Below, piece by piece: positions 27,784-39,034 of a DNA stretch of 64,000 bases. The stretch's first letter is position 1. Every line of letters begins with the position of its first letter. The DNA is from Elmis aenea. Its lineage: Eukaryota > Arthropoda > Insecta > Coleoptera > Elmidae. The translations under genes and the position numbers were made by a program. Location of the stretch: assembly GCA_947652605.1 (NCBI GenBank), contig OX393583.1:9403222-9467221 (forward strand), given 5' to 3'. Below the pieces are notes generated by a model, which was not told the origin of the DNA, did not search any database, and saw only the letters and a program-made list of their open reading frames with translations.

Positions 27784-29850
27784 CAGGGGCGGACTGGGTG
27801 CATATAACTGACCGGGCAATTTCTCCAAAATCGGCCCACATAGGTAAAATAAACTTTCGCGATATCGTTTTTATGGCATTGATTGTTTTTGCCCCTCCCC
27901 GCGTTTTCGAGATTAAATTTGCTTAAAGGTTGCCAGTAAGTTATTGGATTCGCATAAGAAAATCACGTATAAAAAATGTACCCTAACTTACGCTTTTCAA
28001 CTTACAATAACGGTGTCGAAACCACCCATAGTGTAATTTAGAGGTATTACCTGTAGACTGTACAGGGTGGCTTATTTTCGATGCCTATACAGGGTATTTC
28101 GGTTGAAAAAAACTAAGTACGTAGTCTCGATTTCTTTTTTCGAGAGAAATTTATTGCCGTAAACAGATTTTTGATATCTTTTTTAATTTTCGAAATATGT
28201 ACAGCCAAAAACCGATTTTTGGCACTTTTCAAAAATGTTAAATATCTCGCTTAAACGAGAAGATAAAGAAAAAATTTAGACATTTTATGCATCGTTTTTT
28301 GTCCTTGATAAGATAGCTATATTGAATTTTTTTTTACTCATACGAATATTGATATATTACACCTAACGTTCTTATTTTAAATAGCAACCATAGGCAAATT
28401 ATATATTTTTGAAAAATGCAAAAAATGAGTCTACGATTGATGTCAAAGCCAACTATGGTTGCCATTTAAAATAAGAAAGTTAGGTGTAATATATCAATAT
28501 TGGTATGGGTAAAAAAAATTGGGCATTGCTATTTTATTAACGATAATAAACTATGCAAAAAATATCTTTTAAGTTTTTCTCTATCTTTTTGTTTAAGCGA
28601 GATATTTAACACTTATGATATCTTTTTTCATACTCGAAATATAGCTAACACCATTTTTGGTATTTTCAAAAATGTTAAATATCTCGCTTAAACGACAAGA
28701 TAGAGAAAAACTTTAAGGACATTTTTTGCATGGTTTTTTGTCCTTAATAAGATAGCGATGTTCATTTTTTTTTTTGTTCATACAAATATTGATATAATAC
28801 GCCTAACTTTCTTATATTAAATGGCAACCATAGTTGGCTTTGATATCAATCGAAAGTTTATTATTTGTGCTTTTCAAAAATATATAATTTGCTTATGGTT
28901 GCTATTTAAAATAAGAAAGTTGGGTGTAATATATCGGTATTTATATGATTAAAAACAAATTGAATATCGCCATCTTATTAAGAACAAAAAACCATGCCAA
29001 AAATGTCTTTAAAGTTTTTCTCTATCTTTTCGTTTAAGCAAGATATTTAACATTTTTGAAAATTGCCAAAAATCTGTTTTTGGCTATATTTCGAAAATTA
29101 AAAAAGATATCAAAAACCTGTTTACGGTAATGAATTTCTCTCGAAAAATAAATCGAGACTACGTACTTAGTTTTTTTCTATCTTGGATAATAACCGAGAT
29201 ACTCTGTATGGGCATCGAAAATAGGCCACCCTGTACGTATTGAAATTTGTATCCAAACAAATGTATTTAATAATTAATTATAAATAAGTAGAAAATTAAA
29301 AATAGCCAAGTAAATATATGTATATTCACAGTCATTTAATTAATTAAGTACATATTAATGATACAAATTTTGGATAATATAATAATAATGCAGTTTATGC
29401 TGCATGCGTATAATGTCCAAAATTTATTCAACACAATAATCTTTAAAAAATTTAGTGATACGTGTCCAGTCTAACTTCAGCTTATATCATTTATAATTTA
29501 ACAACGAAACTTACTTGGTTTTAATCTGTCTTCAATTTTCACACTGAACAAAAAATAAAGAAACTTGTATTGGTAGCCTGTAGCCTCCCCAAATGCTGTC
29601 AACAGTCTCAGCAGACATCGACCGTACACCTGGGTTTTTTATTTATGCGCTGACGTAAACAGTCACTAAAAATAACACTAACACCCGGCATTTTTTTAAT
29701 TAAGTTGGTAAAATAAAGCTGATTATATAGTAGTAGAAAAATTCATTTAGATTTGGAAATTATTTTGTGTTAACGCCACCGACATCGGCCCTTGAACCCA
29801 TCGGCCCACCGGGCATTTGCCCGGTTGCCCGGCGGGCCAGTCCGCCCCTG
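27784..29850. mobile_element. hAT-like MITE with 8-bp duplication, hosting a foldback element
   Basis: Ends CAGGGGCGGACTGG and CCAGTCCGCCCCTG are inverted, with TACATTGT immediately outside on both sides. The outer parts are about 290 bp on the left and 615 bp on the right. The middle (28071-29235) is a separate TACAGGGTGG element. No transposase remains. The element at 42696-47047 has related tips. Confidence 0.92.
28071..29235. mobile_element. Foldback element, 1165 bp, almost wholly inverted repeat
   Basis: Left end TACAGGGTGGCTTATTTTCG is mirrored at 29235, flanked by TA-like sequence. Reading inward, the arms stay complementary for hundreds of bases, and the middle carries further inverted copies of a block containing AAATATCTCGCTTAAACG. 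As a single strand it would form a long hairpin. Non-coding. Confidence 0.85.
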
Positions 29851-31149
29851 TACATTGTACATTCATAAACTTTAAGTTCTCAATGCCTTAACGTATTTGT
29901 GATTGGCACTGAAGCTGTTGCACATATTTATACAAACACTAGTCGTTTTAAACTATGCCAAGTATTCTCTCATATGTTTAAACAAGTGCATAAGTATTTA
30001 CTCAAGTAATGTATTAAAATATTGCATACCTTTTTGTAAATGAGTTATACTAATTTATATTTGATTGTGCAAGCATATTTTTAGTTATAGAAGGTTTTTG
30101 TATTTGATTTTCTGGCATCATTAGAAAATTTATTTGCGAAAAATAGCTCGATTTAATGGGTTGATATAGTAATATTTTTGATATATTATAAAAAATAAAG
30201 ATAAAAATGCTATATTCTACAAAACTGGGTAGAAGTATCGATTAGGCTAATATTTAGAATGCTGTTAAAGAAACTGAAATGTAATTTAGTATCTGGTAGT
30301 TATTATACTTTCCTGATATGATGCGACTATTGAGGTGGCAACACGACTTCAGGTTTAACCGGAAACGGACCCAAACATTGAAATTTTAAGTAAAATACCC
30401 GATTTATTTGCTATGGCAACCAACCTAGTAATTTTAGATAGAACACCCTGTATATTATTACATTTTTAGATTACTCTTTAAACGTACTTTATAAAATGTG
30501 AAACGTCATATAGGCATGAACCAAACCGTTTTCGAGTAATTAAATTTTTTCTCGACAATTTTAAACAAAAGTTCTTTCAAAAACATCAAGTATTCTTTAC
30601 TATCTATTTAGAAAAACCACTGTATTTTTGAAGCTAATTGTAAAAATAAATTTAAAAAAAGGACAGTTTAAGTCGGACAAGGTAATATTAACGTATTTTT
30701 CTTTGAATTATTTTGTTGTTGTTGTAGCTATAAAATTAACTGAAAACGTATTTCTGTTTTTCTTTCAAACAAATAACAAAAACCTTTACGCTCGTAGATA
30801 AATAAATAATTAAGTGATAGCGGTTTTTTTTTGTTGAAGAAAAAGAGTATGCAGAATTAATTAAAACTAATGGTGACCAATTATTTAGGTTGAGATGTCC
30901 TCCAAATGTATGTATGTGACTCCTTCTTTTAAAATTGTCTAGAAGGGATGTGCTCAATTTATCTGCAATCGTACGTCGAACAAGTCAGGTGCCAATTTTT
31001 AATAATAAGTTTTTTAAATACCAATAAAAATCCGTGTATTGAATAAAAGGTAAGAGAGTTTTTCGTTTTATATGTGACGATACTGAATAATTTTCAACAA
31101 ACAGAAATCAAACTTTCCCAGTATGAAATAACATTTCAATATTAATAGT
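29851..31149. other. Non-coding spacer
   Basis: No gene recognised. It has one solo transposon tip (ACACCCTGTATA at about 30446) and AT-rich unique-looking sequence. Short open frames here show no family motif. Confidence 0.4.
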
Positions 31150-31452
31150 AATAATAATAATATCTAATAATAATGTAATTTATTTAGCAAATTGCTAATT
31201 ATGTTTACATTTTATAACATGTACATATATAAATATATAAAAATTAAAACTTTCCCTTAATAGTATAACTACTTAGCTTACGTCTAAACCTTACAATATT
31301 AGTTTCACTTTTTAGTTTGCTTGTGAGATCGTTATAAAATTTCAATCCTTTATAAAAAAGAGAATTTTGAGTGTAATTTCGCGTCCTGAATGGCAATTTA
31401 AAGTCTTTACAGTTTCTAGTCGGATAATTATGAATATCAGAATTAAGGGTTA
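31150..31452 (-). pseudogene. Non-LTR retrotransposon 3' end with (TAA)n-like tail
   Basis: Minus-strand peptide YPTRNCKDFKLPFRTRNYTQNSLFYKGLKFYNDL is homologous to the end of the element at 411-1640 (RQREHFRLPK, then STQNSLYYKGLKLFNQL). A TAA-rich tail lies at 31150-31173. The copy is cut by the TIR element that begins at about 31453. Confidence 0.75.
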
Positions 31453-32007
31453 TAGCGGGTGTAAATGAAATGTGGTATACCCCCTTTTTTTCTTTAGTTT
31501 GGATTTTAGAAAAATGAAATTTTAGACATATATGTGCAAAACAAACGGGCTTTTTGAGCACATGCACACAATTGTTTCACTTCCGGTTTCGCCGAATATG
31601 ACCCTAACTTTGTTGTTTTAAATGGAACACCCTGTATATTTTTACATTTTTACAAAGAGGAAGCAATTATGGACACAACTGCACTTATTTGGTTAATTTT
31701 TATAACCTCAAACGATTTTTTAAACAAAATTTAGTTTTTTATTAAGTGTGCCGTGACATGCATAAATTGATTTTTATTTTGTCAACAACTGTCCAAAAAA
31801 CATTTTTGTAAATTTTAAATGACATTTAGGTTACTTTAATCAGCCTTAAAGGTTGCGGTTTTTGGACAAAAAGTCAATTTTTTTAAATGGAACTGTGGTG
31901 GTACACGCGTTTATTTAAATGGAGCATCTTCTAACGAATTCATCGATACCAATAATTCGTATTTTTATTAAGAGTCTGCTTCAAAAACTTCAAATTATTG
32001 TGAAGAT

Positions 32008-32507
32008 CCTGTTAATCGCAGTACACTGTGCATAACTGCAACAAAACAAATTATCGTTGTTTTATGTTTAACTGCTATAGACATTTAATTAAAAAGTCTA
32101 ATCATTTTTACATAATTAGATTCGTTTTTAAATTCTGATTTAATTGGTGTTCAATTCTGTTAAAATAATTTACAGCAGGATGATGACGATCAGGGTACGT
32201 TTCGGTACCTTAGCATTTTTTCCGCATTCACCAATTATTGATAGTATATCCACTGGTTCCGTACGAGTGTAAGACTAACGTTTCATTTTGCAGCACCAAT
32301 ATTGTTAATAATTAATTTTAAATAAATTGAAATTAATAATAAGTTTTAATTTAATGATTGTGTAACAATTTTTTCACCACCGCAATGACATTCAAACACT
32401 TAAACAAGCATTTGTTTGTTTCCACAACTATCTACCATAACACCTTTGTTTTTGTTTTGAATGATTTGTTTTGTTGCAGTTATGCACAGTGTACTGTAAT
32501 TAACAGA
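32008..32507. repeat. Inverted repeat, about 44-bp arms
   Basis: The segment from 32008 (CTGTTAATCGCAGTACACTG) is mirrored at about 32464-32507 with two or so differences, leaving a loop of about 410 bp. It lies between the left arm of the 7.2-kb element and the satellite array, and may be the remains of another foldback insertion. Confidence 0.75.
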
Positions 32508-32725
32508 ATCTCCTAATAAATCTAGGTGCGTGAAGGTGACCGCGACTTTTTCAAAAGTGCAATTTTTCTTTATTCCATTAATTAGCGCTTAATTAGCGAC
32601 AATTCACGCAGTATTTTTAAAAAATTAGCGCCCTTATAATAAAAAAGTTACACACATTTTAAAGAATTCGCGGCCAACTTCACGTATCCGCGACTTTTTC
32701 AAACATGCTAAATTGAATGATGCCA

Positions 32726-35700
32726 TCTTGAAGTTTCTTACAAACAAAATATTGGATCGTATCCTAAATTCATTTTTCGTTGTAGATAAGCATGATAAAC
32801 ATATCCTAAAAATTTCAAGTCAATATCTCAAGCGGTTGAAAAATTATTCAGGAATATGTGTGTCGAAAGGAGGTTAACAGTAAGGAAATTTTGCTTTGTT
32901 GATTTAGTTGTTGAACTTTCTTACAAACAAAATATTGGATCGTATCCTAAATTATTTTTTCGTTGTATATATGCATTGTAAACATATCCTGAAAATTTCA
33001 AGTCAATATCTCAAGCGGTTAAAACTTCATTCTGGAATATGAGTCTCAAAAGGAGGTTAACAGTAAAAAAATTTTGCTTTGTTGACTTGGTTGTTGAACT
33101 TTCTTACAAACAAAATATTGGATCGTATCCTAAATTTTTTGTTGTTGTAGATAAGCATGATAAACATATCCTAAATTTTTTTTTACAATATCTCAAGTGG
33201 TTGAAAAATTATTCAGAAATATGTGTCTCGAAAGGAGGTTGCCAGTAAGGAAATTTTGCTTTGTTGAATTAATTGTTGAAGTTTCTTACAAACAAAATAT
33301 TGGATCGTATCCTAAAATATTTTTTCGTTGAAGATAAGCATGATAAACATATCCTGAAAATTTCAAGTCAATAACTCAAGCGGTTGAAAAATTATTCAGG
33401 AATATATGTCTCGAACGGAAGTTAACAGTAAGGAAATTTTGCTTTGTTGAATTAATTGTTGAAGTTTCTTACAAACAAAATATTGGATCGTATCCTAAAT
33501 TATTTTTTCGTTGAAGATAAGCATGATAAACATATCCTGAAAATTTCAAGTCAATAACTCAAGCGGTTGAAAAATTATTCAGGAATATGTGTCTCGAACG
33601 GAAGTTAACAGTAAGGAAATTTTGCTTTGTTGAATTAATTGTTGAAGTTTCTTACAAACAAAATATTGGATCGTATCCTAAATTATTTTTTCGTTGAAGA
33701 TAAGCATGATAAACATATCCTGAAAATTTCAAGTCAATAACTCAAGCGGTTGAAAAATTATTCAGGAATATGTGTCTCGAACGGAAGTTAACAGTAAGGA
33801 AATTTTGCTTTGTTGAATTAATTGTTGAAGTTTCTTACAAACAAAATATTGGATCGTATCCTAAATTATTTTTTCTTTGAAGATAAGCATGATAAACATA
33901 TCCTGAAAATTTCAAGTCAATAACTCAAGCGGTTGAAAAATTTATTCAGGAATATGAGTCTCAAAAGAAGGGTAACAGTAAGGAAATTTTTCTTTGTTGA
34001 CTTGGTTGTTGAACTTTCTTACAAACAAAATATTGGATCGTATCCTAAATTATTTTTTTGTTGTAGATAGGCATTGTAAACATATCCTCAAAATTTCAAG
34101 TCAATATCTCAAGCGGTTAAAAAATTATTTAGGAATGTGTCTCGAAAGGAGGTTGATAGTAAGGAAATCTTTCTTTGTTGACTTAATTGTTGAACTTTCT
34201 TACAAACAAAATATTGGATCGTATCCTAAATTATTTTTTCGTTGAAGATAAGCATGATAAACAAATCCTCAAAATTTCAAGTCAATAACTCAAGCGGTTG
34301 AAAAATTTATTCAGGAATATGAGTCTCAAAAGAAGGGTAACAGTAAGGAAATTTTTCTTTGTTGACTTGGTTGTTGAACTTTCTTACAAACAAAATATTG
34401 GATCGTATCCTAAATTATTTTTTCGTTGAAGATAAGCATAATAAACATATCCTAAAAATTTCAAGTCAATATCTCAAGCGGTTGAAAAATTATTCAGGAA
34501 GATGTGTCTCGAAAGGAGGTTAACACGTTAACAGTATAAGGAAATTTTGCTTTGTTGACTTAATTGTTGAACTTTCTTACAAACAAAATATTGGATCGTA
34601 TCCTAAATTATTTTTTCGTTGAAGATAAGCATGATAAACATATCCTGAAAATTTCAAGTCAATATCTCAAGCGGTTGAAAAATTATTCAGGAAGATGTGT
34701 CTCGAAAGGAGGTTAAAAGTAAAGAAATCTTTCTTTGTTGACTTAATTGTTGAACTTTTTTACAAACAAAATATTGGATAGTATCCTAAATTATTTTTTC
34801 GTTGAAGATATGCATGATAAACATTTCCTAAAAAATTCAAGTCAATATCTTAAGCGGTTGAAAAATTATTCAGGAAGATGTGTCTCGAAAGGAGGTTAAC
34901 AGTAAGGAAATTTTGCTTTCTTGACTTAGTTGTTGAACTTTCTTACAAACAAAATATTGGATCGTATCCTAAATTATTTTTTCGTTGTAGATAAGCATTG
35001 TAAACATATCCTAAAAATTTCAAGTCAATATCTTAAGCGGTTAAAAAATTATTCAGGAATATGAGTCTGGAAAGGAGGTTAACAGTAAGGAAATTTTTCT
35101 TTGTTGACTTAATTGTTGAACTTTCTTACAAACAAAATATTGGATCGTATCCCAAATTATTTTTTCGTTGAAGATAAGCATGATAAACATATCCTCAAAA
35201 TTTCAAGTCAATATCTCAAGCGGTTGAAAAATTATTCAGGAAGATGTGTCTCGAAATGAGGTTAACAGTAAAGAAATCTTTCTTTGTTGACTTAATTGTT
35301 GAACTTTTTTACAAACAAAATATTGGATCGTATCCTAAATTATTTTTTCGTTGAAGATAAGCATGATAAACATTTCCTAAAAATTTCAAGTCAATATCTC
35401 AAGCGGTTGAAAAATTATTCAGGAAGATGTGTCTCGAAAGGAGGTTAACAGTAAGGAAATTTTGCTTTCTTGACTTAGTTGTTGAACTTTCTTACAAACC
35501 AAATATTGGATCGTATCCTAAATTATTTTTTTGTTGAAGATAAGCATGATAAACATATCTTGAAAATTTCAAGTCAATATCTCAAGCGGTTGAAAAATTA
35601 TTCAGGAAGATGTGTCTCGAAAGGAGGTTAACAGTAAAGAAATCTTTCTTTGTTGACTTAATTGTTGAACTTTTTTACAAACAAAATATTGGATCGTATC

Positions 35701-38465
35701 CTAAATTATTTTTTCGTTGTAGATAAGCATTGTAAACATATCCTCAAAATTTCAAGTCAATATCTTAAGCGGGTAAAAATTTGTTCAGGAATATGAGTCT
35801 GGAAAGGAAGTTAACAATAAGGAAATTTTTCTTTGTTGACTTAATTGTTGAACTTTCTTACAAACAAAATATTGGATCGTATCCTAAATTATTTTTTCGT
35901 TGACGATAAGCATTGTAAACATATCCTAAAAATTTCAAGTCAATATCTTAAGCGGTTAAAAAATTATTCAGGAATATGAGTCTGGAAAGGAGGTTAACAG
36001 TAAGGAAATTTTTCTTTGTTGACTTAATTGTTGAACTTTCTTACAAACAAAATATTGGATCGTATCCTAAATTATTTTTTCGTTGAAGATAAGCCTGATA
36101 AACATATCCTGAAAATTTCAAGTCAATATCTCAAGCGGTTGAAAAATTATTCAGGAAGATGTGTCTCGAAAGGAGGTTAACAGTAAAGAAATTTTTCTTT
36201 GTTGACTTAATTGTTGAACTTTTTTACAAACAAAAAATTGGATCGTGTCCTAAATTATTTTTTCGTTGTAGATGAGCATTGTAAACATATCCTCAAAATT
36301 TCAAGTTAATATCTTAAGCGGTTAAAAATTTGTTCAGGAATATGAGTCTCGAACGGAAGGTAACAGTAAGGAAATTTTTCTTTGTTGACTTAATTGTTGA
36401 ACTTTCTTACAAACAAAATATTGGATCGTATCCTAAATTATTTTTTCGTTGAAAATAAGCATTGTAAACATATTCTCAAAATTTCAAGTCAATATCTTAA
36501 GCGGTTAAAAAATTATTCAGGAATATGAGTCTGGAAAGGAGGTTAACAGTAAGGAAATTTTTCTTTGTTGACTTAATTGTTGAACTTTCTTACAAACAAA
36601 ATATTGGATCGTATCCTAAATTATTTTTTCGTTGAAGATAAGCCTGATAAACATATCCTGAAAATTTCAAGTCAATATCTCAAGCGGTTGAAAAATTATT
36701 CAGGAAGATGTGTCTCGAAAGGAGGTTAACAGTAAAGAAATTTTTCTTTGTTGACTTAATTGTTGAACTTTTTTACAAACAAAAAATTGGATCGTATCCT
36801 AAATTATTTTTTCGTTGTAGATGAGCATTGTAAACATATCCTCAAAATTTCAAGTTAATATCTTAAGCGGTTAAAAATTTGTTCAGGAATATGAGTCTCG
36901 AACGGAAGGTAACAGTAAGGAAATTTTTCTTTGTTGACTTAATTGTTGAACTTTCTTACAAACAAAATATTGGATCGTATCCTAAATTATTTTTTCGTTG
37001 AAGATAAGCATGATAAACATATCCTGAAAATTTCAAGTCAATATCTCAAGCGGTTGATAAATGATTCAGGAAGATGTGTCTCGAAAGGAAGTTAACAGTA
37101 AGGAAATTTTTCTTTGTTGACTTAATTGTTGAACTTTCTTACAAACAAAATATTGGATCGTATCCTAAATTATTTTTTTGTTGAAGATAAGCATGATAAA
37201 CATATCCTGAAAATTTCAAGTCAATATCTCAAGCGGTTGATAAATGATTCAGGAAGATGTGTCTCGAAAGGAGGTTAACAGTAAGGAAATCTTTCTTTGT
37301 TGACTTAATTGTTGAACTTCCTTACAAACAAAATATTGGATCGTATCCTAAATTATTTTTTCGTTGAAGATAAGCATGATAAACATATCCTGAAAATTTC
37401 AAGTCAATATCTTAAGCGGTTAAAAAATTATTCAGGAATATGAGTCTGGAAAGGAGGTTAACAGTAAGGAAATTTTTCTTTGTTGACTTAATTGTTGAAC
37501 TTTCTTACAAACAAAATATTAGATCGTATCCTAAATTATTTTTTCGTTGAAGATAAGCATGATAAACATATCTTGAAAATTTCAAGTCAATATCTCAAGC
37601 GGTTGAAAAATTATTCAGGAAGATGTGTCTCGAAAGGAGGTTAACAGTAAGGAAATTTTGCTTTCTTGACTTAGTTGTTGAACTTTCTTACAAACAAAAT
37701 ATTGGATCGTATCCTAAATTATTTTTTCGTTGTAGATGAGCATTGTAAACATATCCTTAAAATTTCAAGTCAATATCTTAAGCGGTTAAAAAATTATTCA
37801 GGAATATGAGTCTGGAAAGGAGGTTAACAGTAAGGAAATTTTTCTTTGTTGACTTAATTGTTGAACTTTCTTACAAACAAAATATTGGATCGTATCCTAA
37901 ATTATTTTTTCGTTGAAGATAAGCATGATAAACATTTCCTGAAAATTTCAAGTCAATATCTCAAGCGGTTATAAAATTATTCAGGAAGATGTGTCTCGAA
38001 AGGAGGTTAACAGTAAGGATATTTTGCTTTGTTGACTTGGTTGTTGAACTTTCTTACAAGCAAAATATTGCATCGTATCCTAAATTATTTTTTCGTTGTA
38101 GATAAGCATTGTAAACATATCCTGAAAATTTCAAGTCAATATCTCCAGCGGTTAAAAATGTATTCAGGAATATTAGTCTCGAAAGGAGGTTAACAGTAAG
38201 GAAATCTTTCTTTGTTGACTTGGTTGTTGAACTTTCTTACAAACAAAATATTAGATCGTATCCTAAATTATTTTGTTGTTGTAGATAAGCATGATAAACA
38301 TATCCTGAAAATTTCAAGTCAATATCTCAAGCGGTTGAAAAATTATTCAGGAATATGTGTCTCGACAGGAAGTTAACAGTAAGGAAATATTGCTTTGTTG
38401 ACTTAATTGTTGAATTTTCTTACAAACAAAATATTGGATTTTATCCCAAATTATTTTTTAGGTGT
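32726..38465 (+). repeat. Satellite array, 183-bp unit, about 32 copies
   Basis: The anchor TTGGATCGTATCC recurs at 32752, then every 181-184 bp (one 193-bp step near 34580, caused by a duplicated GTTAACA) to the last degenerate unit at about 38436. Units are highly similar. Variants such as GAAGATAAGCATGATAAAC against GTAGATAAGCATTGTAAAC alternate in blocks, and a three-unit block near 35970-36370 is repeated 549 bp later, showing higher-order structure. Units at both edges are the most diverged. The unit is exactly 61 codons, so frames of 60-80 codons appear by chance of period. No protein family is recognised. Confidence 0.95.
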
Positions 38466-38653
38466 AGATAAGTAGGCACACTTAATAAAAAATTAAAATT
38501 TGTTTAAAGAATTATTTGGGGTTATAAAAATTAACCAAAATGGTGCAGTTGTATCCACATGGCTTCGGGATATCATATATCTAATATTTTATTTATTTAA
38601 AATCAAAACTAAAGAAAAAAGGGGGGTGTACCACACTTCATTTACACCCGGTA

Positions 38654-39034
38654 TATTTTAATAAAGAATTTGGAAGCAGGTTATTTATAATCTTGAAAAT
38701 GAAAATAATCCTATTAGAAATTATTCGTTGTTTAATACTAAGCCACTGTAAAGTGTCTAGCATTAGAGTAATTTTGGTGTATCTGGAACAGAACGACAAA
38801 AAGTTGTTCACTTTTTAATATGGTAAATAAGACAGCAAACTGCAACTAATGAAGAGACGGAAGTCTTGAAACTGGGTTTGCACTTGGACAAAAAATATTT
38901 AAAAAAATAAGTAATTTTGATTGGAGCTTAATTCAATAAAACTTCAGGCCCTTAATCAAAAAGCGTAGTTTAGTATTTTCTTTTGGTTACACGTTAGTGT
39001 TATTTCAATTTTGTTAAATTTTAGAAAAGTGAAA
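38654..39034. other. Upstream region of the cytochrome P450 gene
   Basis: About 380 bp of unique-looking sequence between the satellite-bearing element and the P450 start codon. It should contain the promoter and 5' UTR. No core element is assigned. Confidence 0.4.

Larger units (their letters stand above)
31453..38653. mobile_element. TIR element of about 7.2 kb that contains the 183-bp satellite
   Basis: The left end reads TATAGCGGGTGTAAATGAAA and the right end, inverted, reads TATACCGGGTGTAAATGAAG. The homology continues inward through CTTTAGTTT and on to a shared block (TTGGTTAATTTTTATAACC, ending TTATTAAGTGTGCC), so the arms are about 31453-31770 and 38466-38653. The left arm has about 130 bp extra. 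The satellite array abuts the right arm directly. A related right end is seen at about 62385. Confidence 0.75.

Noticed and set aside
30736..30957. 73-codon minus-strand frame
   Set aside because: No family motif, splice signals or neighbouring exon support; probably chance in AT-rich DNA.
33039..34245. Protein-coding frames of 69-83 codons in the satellite
   Set aside because: They arise because the period is a multiple of three. They stop in most units and match no family I know.
32726..38465. CRISPR-like array
   Set aside because: Repeats are contiguous 183-bp units with no unique spacers, in an insect genome without cas genes. It is satellite DNA.
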